Positions 11,207 to 27,305 of a DNA stretch of 64,000 nt are shown piece after piece. The first letter of the stretch is position 1; every line of letters starts with the position of its first letter. This stretch comes from Artemia franciscana. Its lineage: Eukaryota > Arthropoda > Branchiopoda > Anostraca > Artemiidae. Under the pieces are notes generated by a model. That model made no database searches. It worked only from the letters and a program-made list of their open reading frames with translations, and was not told the origin of the DNA. The stretch is from positions 5,777,626 to 5,841,625 of the forward strand of contig NC_088868.1 of assembly GCF_032884065.1 (NCBI RefSeq), written 5' to 3'. The position numbers were made by a program, and so were the translations under genes.

Positions 11207-12710
11207 TCAAACAGTTCGTTGTAACGAACTGTATTAAGGAGCGACCCGGCTCAATAGTAACCGAAACTCTAAAAAATGGAATTTTGATACCAATAGTTAC
11301 ATCAAAAGAATCGCATTTTAATGCTGATTTTAAATATATAAGTTTCATCAAGATCAGTTATACCCATCAAAAGTTAAGAGCCAGAGAAAATTTGCATCAT
11401 TTTAGAAAATAGGGGGAAACACCCCCTAAAAGTAATACAATATTAACCAAAATCACTCCATCAGATCCAGCGTATCAGAGAACCTTATTGTAGAAGTTTC
11501 AAGGGCCTATCTACAAAAATGTGGAATTTCGTGTTTTTTGCCAGAAGAAAGATCACGGATGCGTGTTTATTTGTTGTTTTTTTTCTTGTTTTTTGTTTTT
11601 TTTTTCCCAGAGGCGATCGTATCGACTGACTGGTCCTAGAATGTCGCGAGAGAGCTCATTCTAACAGAAATTAAAAGTTCTAGTGCCCTTGTTACAAACT
11701 TTGACCTGTGTTTACATATAGTAATGGTTACTGGGAAGTGTACATACGTTTTAAGGGATTTTTTTTTGGTTTAGGGGGAAAAGTTGAGGGGGGGCTACGT
11801 GGGAGGATATTTCCATGGAGGAACCTCTCATGGGGGAAGAGAATTTCAATGAAGGGGGCGGAGGATTTTCTAGCATTATTTGATAAAAATAATGAAAAAA
11901 TAAATATGAAAAGTTTTTTCTTCTGAAAGTAAGGAGCAGCATTAAAACTTAATATGAACAAAAATTATTACGCATATAAGGGGTTTACCTCCTCGTAATA
12001 CCTCATTCTTTACGCTAAAGTCTTTTTGATAATTTCAACTATTTATTCTACGGCCTTTGTGATTCAGGGGTCATTCTTAAGGAATTGGGACATGTAAGCT
12101 TTAGTGTAAAGAGCGAGGTATCGACTAGGGTTGAACCCCCTCATATACGCAATGGAAACATACGAATATAGAAGTTCGTTACGTAAGTTAATTCGTAAGT
12201 TACGTATAATTTTTACCAACGAAAACGTTTGTAAAAAATTAAAAGTTCTAGTTGCCTTTTTAAGTAATAAAAAATTGAAGGGGAACTAGGCTTCCTCTCT
12301 TACTCCTTTTTTGTCAAGATCTTCCGATTAATTGCAATTAATTATTATGCAAATTTTGTTTTAATTATGTATGTGCGGAGAGCCAAGATCAAAACATGCA
12401 TTAATTCAAAACGTCCAGAAATTAAATAAAAAAAAACAATTTTTTTTAAAATGAAAGCAAGGAGCAACATTAAAACTTAAACGAACAGAAATTACTCCAT
12501 ATATGGAAGGGGCCTTTTCTCCTCAACGTCCCGCTCTTTACGCTAAAGTTTCTTACTTTTTTAAAAAGTAGTAAGAATAAAAGAGACAGAATCAAACTTT
12601 AGCGTAAAGAGTGAGGGATTGTGGAGGTGACAACCCATTTCATATACGGATTAATTTCTGTTCGTTTTAAGTTTCAATGTCGCTCCTTACTTTCAGTTAA
12701 AAAAAACTAG
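11207..12710 (+). mobile_element. Foldback-rich element F, copy 2
   Basis: Starts TCAAACAG after an A, then cagttcgttgtaacgaactg (11212-11231) and ggagcgacccggctcaatag. Ends in the long foldback module followed by ttaaaaaaaactag. Compared with copy 3 it lacks roughly 180 bp near 11690, where agtgccctt joins directly to gttacaaactttgacc. Together with copy 1 it makes an inverted pair with about 1.5-kb arms. Confidence 0.75.
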
Positions 12711-14599
12711 TTTTCAACTGACATTTTTTTTTCAAAAGGTATTTTCATATTTTCGGTTGCTACATGCTACATTTCGTTCTTTAATTGGTTGAATCTGACA
12801 CTGCAATCATGATCAGCTAACGATTTATAAATGATCACAGAACTCTATGTGGCATTTTTATCATTGTTTTAATCAAGAAGGATAAAACTTTGCTGCAAGT
12901 AAGATGATATTTATACATGATCAATGATTCATACGATGAATTCAGCATTCATTGATATCAGCATTCAGCATCATGAATTCAGCATTCAGCATACATGAAT
13001 TCAGTCATTTCAGCATCGTTCACAGTAAAAATAAAGAAATGAAATCACTGATACAAAATAGAAAATAAAAATTCTAAATAGATTTCTAGCGTTATTTTGA
13101 TACCTATTTGATGTTCAACTTACTTTCAACTGGTTTTGGTGGTAGACCGCAGATGGTCCTTTTATTTTCATTACCGAAGATAGATGCAAATGTGGGCCAA
13201 TATTGTCAGTAAAAATATTTCCATACTGCTATAGAGGAAATGTTTAAGCATAAGGCCAATTGGTGAGAAGAGTATAAAAATACTGTCGAAACGTTTTTGG
13301 ATACCTACTTTTTTTTTATCATGTTTCCTTTTATCGTGTTGTCTTTTCCGGTTAATTCTTTTGGTCATTGAGTTTCAAATCTTTGGTTATTAGCTTGTAT
13401 TACTTAGTGAACTAAGCTTGATTTAAGGTAAGCAATAACATATATGGAGGAATCTGATAAATTGAACACATTGAAGCAGAGAGACTACTGAAGAATCTTT
13501 TGACTCACAGCTTTATGTTCTTTTTATTGCTTAAAATTTGTGAATCAGCCAGTCCCATATGAATAAACCAGATGGAATTAACCTTTTAGTTCTTCTTACT
13601 CGATTAAAATTATATTTACTTATGCCCCAACAGTATTGTCTGGTTAAATTAGTGATGACGACAATTTAATCCCCTCCCTATGACGCTAAATTGGAAATAA
13701 ACTCCAAAGAAGAATGTGCAGATCCATCTCCACTTCCCCCAACACACAAGTCAGATTGAATCCTGATCTCCAACACGACTTCCTGCATTTTTGTCGCCTT
13801 CTTAATAAGTGTGGCTTACATCTGACCATTCCTTATTTAGCCCTTCTAATGGTAAGAATTTAAGGACCCTCCTGCTATCCCCCTGCGGATTCATAAATAT
13901 AAATATTTGGCCGAGCAAACGAAACAACCAGGATACTAGCCTGCACTTCTCTACAAGTTTAGTTGAGGAATGTAAATCTCTTAGTAGTCCCGTTGATAGT
14001 AAAACTTTGACCATCCTCCCTCTCTTATGACCCAGATTGAATTCAGTTATTTTTCAGCCTTGTCCTGGGTAGGAAGTTTTAAGGCGTGAAAAATTGTAAG
14101 ACATTTAGTAAAAATCAAAAGTCTGAAAAAGTGTAAAATCATAATTCGTGTTTTCATTATCAACGTTTCCGGGATTATGTTCTGAAAATATAGTAGAGGT
14201 GCAGAATCTCAATGTCTGGCTCACAGGGACTGGATATATTTCCATGCTCTATGGTGGCCCAGTAAGGTCCCTATGAGTTTCACTGACGAAGCCATGCAAG
14301 TTTCATGTAGTTTTTTTTTAAAGCTATTTATGAAGTGAAACAAATATTTAATTTTTTAAACTTCATCATTCCACTCTTCTCCGTTTGTGATCACCATTTC
14401 AGCAAAAAAGATTCGCATTTTTTATCTCACCTTTTCCGAGTCAGATGCCTCTGATCACTGGGAAAAAGGTAATAAGAACTTCCAGTGCAAAAGTATTGCT
14501 CTTCAATAAAGTGCCAAGGAAACTCTATTCTTTGTTCTATACTATGTTTAATTACACTCAACCTCAACAGTACAGATGCGTGGCTTCTGTTATTTATAG
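12711..14599. other. No gene recognised upstream of GPATCH2-like exon
   Basis: AT-rich unique-looking sequence. Around 12930-13015 the words gaattcagcattcagcat recur as a short local repeat. Upstream exons or the promoter of the GPATCH2-like gene could lie here or further left, but I could not identify them. Confidence 0.5.
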
Positions 14600-14785
14600 G
14601 TGCTCAAATGTCTGACTCAACGGTTGGTAGCCAGTTAACACAACCTCAACAGAGAAGAAAAAGAAGATGTAAGCGAATGGCTATTGATCCTGCGTTTGTT
14701 CCACCCTTGACTCCTACCACTCCAAAAGAATCCAGGAGTGCCAATGGTCGTAGAAGTACACATTATGGTGTCAGAAAGTTTTCTG
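14600..14785 (+). CDS. GPATCH2-like gene, first recognised exon
   Basis: An acceptor (ttatttatag) precedes 14600 and a strong donor (ctg|gtaagtag) follows 14785. ATG at 14608 opens MSDSTVGSQL, then a basic stretch QRRKRRCKRMAIDPAFVP that resembles the conserved RRRKVKRMAVD-type segment of GPATCH2. The exon ends one base into a codon, and the next exon supplies the two bases of a glycine. The frame stays open upstream of the ATG to the acceptor, so translation may start in an earlier unseen exon. The likely role is that of a nuclear RNA-binding or splicing-associated factor, judged from the family only. A SINE and a 77-bp array lie in the following 4.4-kb intron. Confidence 0.7.
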
Positions 14786-17261
14786 GTAAGTAGGCTAAAC
14801 GTTGAGCTCTTCACAAATAAGAAAATAAAATGGTATATGCTAGAAGTTTTGCAATACTGTTTTTAAGATATTCGTCGTGAAATCTCTGTAATTTTAATCC
14901 CTCTTTATCAAATTATACATTTATCATAATTATTAAATGGGGGAACATTCCTAATATCTACCGAAGTTCCGCCATAAAAAAAAATAGAAAAAAACAAATT
15001 AATGTGCGTACAAATCTGGATATTTAAGCATTAAAGTGCATTTTCCAAGCGTTAAGCTCCTCTTTCTTCCAATTCAGGAAGTCTCTTGAATCTCCAGCCT
15101 CTTATGGAAGCTTACAGATTTGTCGAATGTGAGAACTCAGAATTGGCAAACATAAGTTAAATTCTATTGCGTTATTGGTAATTTTGACGATAGACGAGGT
15201 TTTAAATAAAAATGCATTGTTGTGACATAGTCCTATAATTATTATGAAAAAGACTAGCTGCAGAAATAGGATTCTCAAAAGTTTCCAAAGTATGACGATA
15301 CTATACCATCCAAACCGGCGAAGTCCAAACCGGCGGTGCTGATCTCCGTTTTGTGGCTCTTCGTCCAGGAAGTGCAGTGGGGTAAGGGGGCTGGGGGCCA
15401 GCCATCCTATTTTTTGCACACCCTTCCTGCTTACGTTCGCCATATTTTTCTAGGTATCCATTTAGAGCTCTGGCTGAGCTTACTCTGGCTGACTCTGGCT
15501 ATGGCTGAGCTTAGAGAGTGTTGTTAGTCACCCCGTCCCAAACCCAATAATCAGGAACACCAGGCGTCGAACCTGTTAAAGATTGACTGGCTGTTATTTG
15601 AATAGTGTGATATTTTTAAATCCTTAGCTTGAATTCGTCTGCGATTTTAACGGAAAGTAATTGATGTTGAAGAAAAAAAAAATTAAATCGAGGGGCTATA
15701 TAGATATGCCAGTTTGTGTGAATTCTATTTGTTTCTGGTACGTCTAAGTGTACATTAAATGTATACATTCAAGGTTCAACTGACTGCAAAGTCAATAGGC
15801 TGTTTTGTTGCCAATATATTTCAAAGGTACCCTAGACTTTTTTTCTTCATTTTTAAGATTGACCAGACTGCAAAATAAAATATATATGAATTCCTTCCTA
15901 GGATTCTTGATCGAAGTGCTGCTCCATCAACACATTTGTTGACGAAGTTAAGGGTTACTGGAACACCTCATGTCGCCTAGGCAACGTAGATCTAGTTTGG
16001 TTTTTAGTTTTGATGTGACTTAGATTGTGAATTATTTTCATGTCTTTTTTTTATGATTTCGTTGAAGACGGCTATTAGCTCTATAGCTAAAATATCCATA
16101 TATTAGTTTATTTGTTATTGTCGTGAAAAATGTCCTTATTGTTTGTTTTTCTTCCTGTCGCCTGTTTTGGAGGAGGGGATTATCGAAAATACAAACAAAA
16201 TGTATCTTTAGACTAAAATGAACTTCATTAAATTATTAATTAAATTAATAATTAATAATTAAAATGGTTTTTCAGCAGGATTTCCCTGACAAGTCTCGGG
16301 GCCCGATCCCTCGCCCCCTGTATTTCAGTATGAACTGTATGAATAATAGCAACAAGTAACAAGCACTAAAATGAAGTTGGCATACTGTAAACCTAATTTA
16401 GACACTATAATATCGTTCAGTTTCATATTATATGAAATCGGTTTAAAACACAGCATAAATATTGAACAGTAGTGAAAATTTGGTGCAGAAATGGGATAGA
16501 TCCCAGTACAAGCTTTGGTAAGTTACCAAAGCGTCAGAGCAATTGCTTCAGTTGCTACTTGGTATTCAATCAGATCATAGCGAAGGGGGAGTCAAGAAGA
16601 AAGGTAAGCAGCTTATGTGTCCCAAAATCTTTTTTCTAAAAATCTGATGTGTCCCAAAAAGAGTATAGGAATTTCCGCTACTGTTTAACAGTTATGCTGT
16701 GAATTTAAAACGTAAGGGAAAAAGTTGTATGTATTTCAAACTCGTGTCTTATGTTTCCCTTGTATTTCTGAATTTCCGAATTGCAGACGTAGTAAACAGA
16801 AGATAGGGTGATAGACCTTCTGAATGCATTTCTGAAGCTGCTCTCTTTCAGTTTCTTATTTGTATTTTCTGAACTGTATGCATAATAAACAGAAGGATAT
16901 GGTGATATATATTTGTCGCGTAAAGTACTAATTTCTTAAAAATTTGGAATCGGATGATTCGGAAGATCGCTTCGGTAATAAGCGTCAGATATTTACGCGG
17001 TGTTTCAAATTAATGTCTAGCGAAACATTTTAAATATCTAAGATTAAAGTTTTGAATCAGTTATTGCTTAAATCCAGCAGTTTTTTACTAAGATAATTTT
17101 GAGCATTTATAGTTCCTAGGACAGTCCAAATGGAATTTGGAGTTTTAGTTGGACAAGGTAAAACATATGTAATTTATATGTAGTTATATGTAATTTATAT
17201 GTAAACATATGTAGTTATCAAACATATGTAATTTAAGAAACTGGGGGGAATCCATTTGTAA
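14786..17261. other. Intron 1 of GPATCH2-like gene, proximal part
   Basis: Non-coding, AT-rich. It holds a degenerate SINE (15340-15590), an AT-rich stretch of attaattaa words near 16230-16260, and short atatgtaatttatatg repeats at 17160-17235. Nothing else is recognised. Confidence 0.6.
15340..15590 (-). mobile_element. tRNA-derived SINE, degenerate copy
   Basis: The body (ggggccagccatcctatttt, then ccatttagagctctggctgagc) matches the SINEs at 30838-31083 and 48177-48447. Read on the minus strand, ggttcgacgcctgg near 15566-15580 is a good pol III B-box. The A-box half is not recognisable. It lies in intron 1, antisense to the host gene. Confidence 0.65.
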
Positions 17262-18540
17262 CTAAAAATACCTCTATTTGCAGCTATTTTTAATGAAAAA
17301 TACCTCCATTGATTTCTATTAGAATTCTATTTTTTAATGAAAAATACCTCCAGGTGCAGCTATTTTTAATGAAAAATACATCCATTGATTTCCATTAGAA
17401 TTCTATTTTTTTAATGAAAAATACCTCCAGGTGCAGCTATTTTTAATGAAAAATACCTCCATTGATTTCCATTAGAATTCTATTTTTTTAATGAAAAATA
17501 CCTCCAGGTGCAGCTATTTTTAATGAAAAATACCTCCATTGATTTCCATTAGAATTCTATTTTTTTAATGAAAAATACCTCTAGGTGCAGCTATTTTTAA
17601 TGAAAAATACATCCATTGATTTCCATTAGAATTCTATTTTTTTAATGAAAAATACCTCCAGGTGCAGCTATTTTTAATGAAAAATACATCCATTGATTTC
17701 CATTAGAATTCTATTTTTTGAATGAAAAATACCTCCAGGTGCAGCTATTTTTAATGAAAAATACCTCCATTGATTTCCATTAGAATTCTATTATTTTAAT
17801 GAAAAATACCTCCAGGTGCAGCTATTTTTAATGAAAAATACATCCATTGATTTCCATTAGAATTCTATTTTTTTAATGAAAAATACCTCCATTGATTTCC
17901 ATTAGAATTCTATTTTTTTAATGAAAAATACCTCCAGGTGCAGCTATTTTTAATGAAAAATACATCCATTGATTTCCATTAGAATTCTATTTTTTTAATG
18001 AAAAATACCTCCAGGTGCAGCTATTTTTAATGAAAAATACATCCATTGATTTCCATTAGAATTCTATTTTTTTAATGAAAAATACCTCCAGGTGCAGCTA
18101 TTTTTAATGAAAAATACCTCCATTGATTTCCATTAGAATTCTATTTTTTTAATGAAAAATACCTCCAGGTGCAGCTATTTTTAATGAAAAATACATCCAT
18201 TGATTTCCATTAGAATTCTATTTTTTTAATGAAAAATACCTCCAGGTGCAGCTATTTTTAATGAAAAATACATCCATTGATTTCCATTAGAATTCTATTT
18301 TTTTAATGAAAAATACCTCCAGGTGCAGCTATTTTTAATGAAAAATACCTCCATTGATTTCCATTAGAATTCTATTTTTTTAATGAAAAATACCTCCAGG
18401 TGCAGCTATTTTTAATGAAAAATACATCCATTGATTTCCATTAGAATTCTATTTTTTTAATGAAAAATACCTCCAGGTGCAGCTATTTTTAATGAAAAAT
18501 ACATCCATCGCGTTCCGTTAAAATTCCATTTTCAATGAAA
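17262..18540. repeat. 77-bp tandem array with three-unit higher-order pattern
   Basis: About 16 highly similar 77-bp units run through caggtgcagctatttttaat, gaaaaatacctccattg and ttccattagaattctattt. Each unit itself contains two related halves starting taatgaaaaatac. Units come in two types at one site (acctccattg = C, acatccattg = A). From about 17600 the order is A A C, A, a short C unit lacking one half, then A A C A A C A A. This gives a 231-bp higher-order repeat. It lies entirely within intron 1 of the GPATCH2-like gene. Confidence 0.93.
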
Positions 18541-18564
18541 AATTACATCCATGTGCAGCTATGT

Positions 18565-18972
18565 AAATAGGAGTTAGGGTATATGGCACCAAAGAGCTTG
18601 AGAGAGTGCATCTCTCCTTTGACGGTGTAACAGGTTGTTGATGTGTCAGTTTTTATGGCACTTGGTATTAACCAAGTGACATATAGCGATCGCAAATTCT
18701 GTCGCTCTGTTGGTCTGTCTATCTGTCCCAGTTTTGCTAGTTTAGGCACTTCCAGATAAGCTAGGACGATGAAACTTGGCAGGCGTATCAGGGACCAGAT
18801 TAAATTATAAATTGTCGTCTCCCTGATTCGACCATCTGGGGGGAAGTGGGGGATGGTTAAATCAGAAAAATTAGAAAAATGAGGAGGTAAGTATATGGCA
18901 TTAAAGAGCTTGAGAGAGTGCAGCTCTCCTTGGACGGTGTAACAGGTTGTTGGTGTTTCAGTTTTTAAAGAC
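18565..18972. repeat. Direct ~85-bp repeats around a 1.9-kb-type element fragment
   Basis: An ~85-bp sequence (agagcttgagagagtgca ... ggtgtaacaggttgttg ... tcagttttt) occurs at about 18570-18652 and again at 18890-18972. Between them lies a terminal fragment of the element seen at 5160-7063: atggcacttggtattaacc, gcgatcgcaaattctgtcg and gctaggacgatgaaacttgg. Confidence 0.7.
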
Positions 18973-19225
18973 GAAAAAGCGTTCTCAAATTTAACTAGTT
19001 AGTTTTGTTTATCTATCTTCATAGTTCATCCTGGCAACACTGACGACGACACGATACTGTCCTAAAAACTTCAAAATTTTTGAAACAACCAAAAAGTAGA
19101 GCCAAAATTGGCGTGATTTTCCGGTATGGATAGGCCTGAAATGGGGAAAAGAGACAAAGATTTCTTTGGTAATTTGATTTCTTTGGTTTCTTTGGTAATC
19201 GAAATACTTTTGAATCATTTTATAG

Positions 19226-19479
19226 GTCGATTTGTTGAAAACTTTACACCTGGTAAACGGAAAAGAAGTAAGCGAGAAGTAAGCCATGAGTTCGAAATCC
19301 CAGAAAGGCCTATTGTTCGACCATCACAACTTCGACTTACGAAATCTGAAAGTGATTTTGAGCCTCCAGAAGTGGCCATGGAAACTGATGAATTCTGTAA
19401 CAAAATGGAAGGGCTCAATGTGTCATCGCATTCATCAGATTGCGAAAGCCATATTTACTCTTCTGACGAAGGGAGACAG
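19226..19479 (+). CDS. GPATCH2-like gene, exon 2
   Basis: The acceptor (cattttatag) ends at 19225. The donor is gacag|gtttgtgag at 19479. Entering with one base carried over, it reads [19 protein letters not shown], then an acidic Ser/Glu-rich stretch ending SSDEGRQ. The DEGRQ end is a conserved GPATCH2 signature and joins in frame to GDDEFSDW in the next exon. The exon finishes on a codon boundary, so phases agree on both sides. A (TA)n run begins within 15 bases of the donor, which is unusually close and could affect splicing. A basic KRKRSKR cluster could serve as a nuclear localisation signal. Confidence 0.85.
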
Positions 19480-19487
19480 GTTTGTGA

Positions 19488-20555
<1,068 letters not shown>

Positions 20556-20751
20556 CAAGCTCAAATAGATCAAGGTTCGTAGTAGAATGATTGCCTAAGC
20601 TTATACACTAAACTAGACTAAAATAGAGCTAAAATAGACTTAAAAAAATAGCATAGACTAAAAAAAGAACTCAAATAGACTAAACTAAATTGATCAAGGT
20701 TCGTAGTAGAGCGACTGCCTGACCTTATACACTAAACTAGACTAAAATAGA

Positions 20752-20818
<67 letters not shown>

Positions 20819-21376
20819 AGAATAGACTAAAAAAATAATTAAGACAGATCAAGGTTCGTAGTAGAGCAATTGCCTAGACTTATATACTAAACAAGACTAA
20901 AATAGAGCAAAAATATACTAGAAAAAACTAGAATAGACTAAAAAAGAACTAAAATAGACTGAACTAAAATAGATCAAGGTTCGTAATAGAGCAACTGTCT
21001 AAAGTTATACACTAAACTAGACTGAAATAGAACTAAAATAGAATAAAAAAAGGAACTAAAAATACATCTAAGGCTCGTAGTAGAGCGATTTACTAAACTT
21101 ATACCCTAAACTAGACTAAAATAGACTAAAAAAAGAACTAAAATAGACTAAAAAAGGAACTAAAAATACATCATTGTTCGTAGTAGAGCGATTCCCTAAA
21201 CTTACACACTAAAATAGACTAAAAAAGAACTAAAATAGACTAAAAAAAAGGAACTAAAAATACATCAAGGTTCGTAGTAGAGCGATTCCCTAAACTTATA
21301 CACTAAACTAGACTAAAATAGACTAAAAAAAGAATCAAAATAGACTAACTAAAATAGATCAACATACGTTGTAGAG
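20556..21376. repeat. Tandem array of ~95-130-bp units with poly(A)
   Basis: About eight units contain atcaaggttcgtagtagagc, cttatacactaaactagac and several agactaaaatagac words. A ~60-bp poly(A) run sits at about 20754-20814 within the second unit. One isolated related copy occurs at about 40640-40785. Confidence 0.85.
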
Positions 21377-21704
21377 CGCCTGCAAATCTTCCTAATCAGG
21401 TAGCAAGAATGTTTTGGGGTTGCGGAGACTTGACTCAAATGCGGGGTATAGAGTGTGCTTAGAACTATTTTACTACCTTGGTCAAATCTCGAGGTATGAT
21501 CAATGTTGATTTATCATAGCCAAGCGAAGGGTGTTGGAGGGGGGGGGGGGGTTAAACTTTTCATGTTGCTCTTATGACAAAGGAAATTTACTATCTTTTC
21601 TTTATCTATCAATCAGTCATTTTATTCATGCTAAAGCACTATTACAAGTGTGAAACGGTAATTTGGGCCAAGAAACTTAGCTTACTTTTGGGCACATTAA
21701 ACAA

Positions 21705-23449
21705 TCAAACAGTTCGTGGTAACGAACTGTAGTAAGGAGCGACCCGGCTCAATAGTAACCAAAACTCTAAAAAATTGAATTTTTATATCAATAGCTACAT
21801 CAAAAGAATCGCATTTGAATGCTGATTTTAAATATATAAGTTTCATCAAATTTAGTCTTACCCATCAAAAGTTACGAGCCTGAGAAAATTTGCCTTATTT
21901 AAGAAAATAGGGGGAAACACCCCCTAAAAGTAATAGAATCTTAATGAAAATCACACCATCAGATTCAGCGTATCAGAGAACCCTACTGTAGAAGTTTCAA
22001 GCTCCTATCTACAAAAATGTGGAATTTTGTATTTTTTGCCAGAAGACAAATCATGGGTGCGTGTTTATTTATTTGTTTGTTTTTTTGTCTTTTTGTTTTT
22101 TTTCTTTTTCCCAGGGGTCATCGTATCGACCAAGTGGTCCTAGAATGTCGCAAGAGGGCTCATTCTAACGCAAATGAAAAGTTCTAGTGCCCTTTTTAAG
22201 TGACCAAAAAAATTGGAGGGCATCTAGGCCCCGCTCATTTTTTTTCCAAAGTCAACAGATCAAAATTTCGAGATAGCCATTTTGTTCAGCATAGTCGAAA
22301 ACCATAAGAACTATGTGTTTGGGGATGATTTACTCCCCCACAATCCCTGGGGGAGGGGCTGCAAGTTACAAACTTTGACCAGTGTTTACATATAGTAATG
22401 GTTATTGGGAAGTGTACAGACGTTTTCAGGGGGATTCTATTTGGTTTTTGGGGTGGGGCTGAGGGGAGGGGGCTATGTTGGAGGATCTTTCCTTGGAGGA
22501 ATCTGTCATGGGGGAAGAAAAATTCAAGGAAAAGGGCGCATGATTTTCTAGCATTACTATAAGAAAACAATGAAAAATACACATGAAAACGTTTTTTTTT
22601 AAATGAAAGGAAGGAGTAGCATTGAAACTTAAAACGAACAGAGATTATTACGCATATGAGGGGTTCTAATACTTTAGCATAAAGAGCTAGGTATTTATGA
22701 GGAGATAAATACCTCGCTCTTTATGGTAAAGTATTTTTAGTAATTTCAACTATTTATTCTACGGCCTTTCTGATTCAGGGTTCATTCTTAAAGAATTGGG
22801 ACAAAACTTAAGATTTAATGTAAAGCGCGAGGTATTAACGAGGATACAAACCCCCTTGTATACATAATAAAAATATAAGATTATGAAAGTTTGTTACGTA
22901 AGTTACTAATTTATAAGTTCCGTATAATTTTTACTAATAAAAATGTTCGTTAAAAATTAAAATTTCTAGTTGCCTTTTTAAGCAACCGAACAATTGGAGG
23001 GCAACTAAGCCTCCTTCTCCACCCCTTATTTCTCAAAATTGTCTGATCAAAACTAAGAGAAAGCCATTTAGCCAAAAAAAGAATTATTATGCAAATTTCA
23101 TTTTAATAATTTATGCGTGGAGAGCCAAAATCAAACATGCATTAATTCAAAAACATTCAGAAATTACATAAAAAAAAAAATTATTTTTTTTAACTGAAAG
23201 TAAGGAGCGACATTAAAACTTAAAACGAAAAGAAATTACTCCGTATATGAAATGGGTTGTCCCCTCCGCAATCCCTCGCTCTTTACGCTAAAGTTTGACT
23301 CTTTGCCACAATTCTACTTTTTAAAACAATTAAAAACTTTAGCGTAAAGAGCGAGGGATTGCGGAGGGGACAACCCATTTTATATACGGAGTAATTTCTG
23401 TTTGTTTTAAGTTTTAATGTCGCTCCTTACTTTCAGCTAAAAAAAATTG
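21705..23449 (+). mobile_element. Foldback-rich element F, copy 3 (reference copy)
   Basis: The most complete copy. It starts A|TCAAACAG, then the palindrome cagttcgtggtaacgaactg (21710-21729) and gtaaggagcgacccgg. It contains a middle foldback-type module at about 22610-22860 and a terminal foldback at 23193-23437 whose outer edge is gtcgctccttactttcag. The 12-bp word gtaaggagcgac marks the left end and the foldback edges, in both orientations. No protein is encoded. The next element, PLE copy 2, begins within 20 bp. Confidence 0.8.
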
Positions 23450-23463
23450 TTTTTTTTTATTTA

Positions 23464-26199
<2,736 letters not shown>

Positions 26200-26351
26200 T
26201 TGATTTTTAACAGTTGTCGACTATGAAACTTTGAGTATGATATCTCGGCTTAGAATGCTTTGGTTCCCTAGTGTCAAAATAGGGCCGAAGTGACACAGAA
26301 TAAGATAGTTAAGAAAGAGGATTCTAATGAATTGGAGTATCAAATGACTAG

Positions 26352-27305
26352 TTGAATATTAAGTTTTGGGCTAAAATAAATCAAAAAGGAGATAACAGCT
26401 ATCCTCCAGACATCCCTAATGAATACAGGACCACCAGAAACCACAGAGCGCCACCAGAAATAAATGGAAAAGGAGGTAACAGCTATCCTTCAGACATTAC
26501 TTGTGAATACAGCACCACCAGAAACCACAGAGCACCACGAGAAATAAATGGAAAAGGAGGTAACAGCTATCCTTCAGACATAACTTATGAATACAGCACC
26601 CCCAGAAACCGCAGAGTATCACCAGAATTAAATGGGAAAGGATATAACAGCTATCCTCCAGACACCACTAATGAATACAGCACTGCCAGAAACCACAGAG
26701 TACCACCAGAAATAAATGGAAAAGGAGATAACAGCTATCCTTCAGACATCGCTAATGAATACAGCCCCAGAATTCCCAGAGCACCACCAGAAGTAAATGG
26801 AAAAGGAGATAGCAGCTATCCTCCAGACATCACTAATGAATACAGCACTGCCAGAAACCACAGAGCACCACAAGAAGTAAATGGGAAAGGAGATAGCAGC
26901 TATCCTCCAGACATCACTAATGAATACAGCACTGCCAGAAACCACAGAGCACCACCAGAAATAAATGGAAAAGGAGATAGCAACTATCCTTCAGGAATCA
27001 CTTATGAATACAGCGCTGCCAGAAACCCCAGAGCACCACCAGAAATAAATGGAAAATTAGATAGCAGCTATCCTCCAGACATCACTAATGAATACAGCAC
27101 TGCCAGAAACTTCAGAGCACCACCATAAATAAATGGAAAAGGAGATAGCAGCTATCCTTCATGAATCACTTATGAATACTGCACCACCAGAAACCACAGA
27201 GCGCCACCAGAAATAAACAGAAAAGGAGATAACAGCTATCCTTCAGGCATCACTAATGAATACAGCACCAGCAGAAACTACAGCCTCTGCGGTAATCTAC
27301 CTTCA
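26352..27305 (+). repeat. 84-bp minisatellite, open in one frame for ~9 units
   Basis: About eleven units of 84 bp (28 codons) encode a Pro/Asn/Tyr-rich repeat with core GDNSYPPDITNEYSTARNH followed by RAPPEINGK. The frame is open from 26352 to 27128, then has a TAA at the end of a unit and a TGA in the next. Because 84 is divisible by three, an open frame persists easily, and the opposite strand is partly open too. No clear splice sites or homologue are recognised, so a gene is not claimed. It lies in intron 2 of the GPATCH2-like gene. If expressed, the product would be a low-complexity repeat protein. Confidence 0.8.

Noticed and set aside
17262..18540. CRISPR-like array
   Set aside because: Repeats are contiguous 77-bp units without unique spacers, in a eukaryotic intron, and no cas-type gene is present.
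26742..26945. Minus-strand open frame in the 84-bp minisatellite
   Set aside because: It mirrors the three-divisible repeat unit. No splice sites, homologue or flanking coding sequence.
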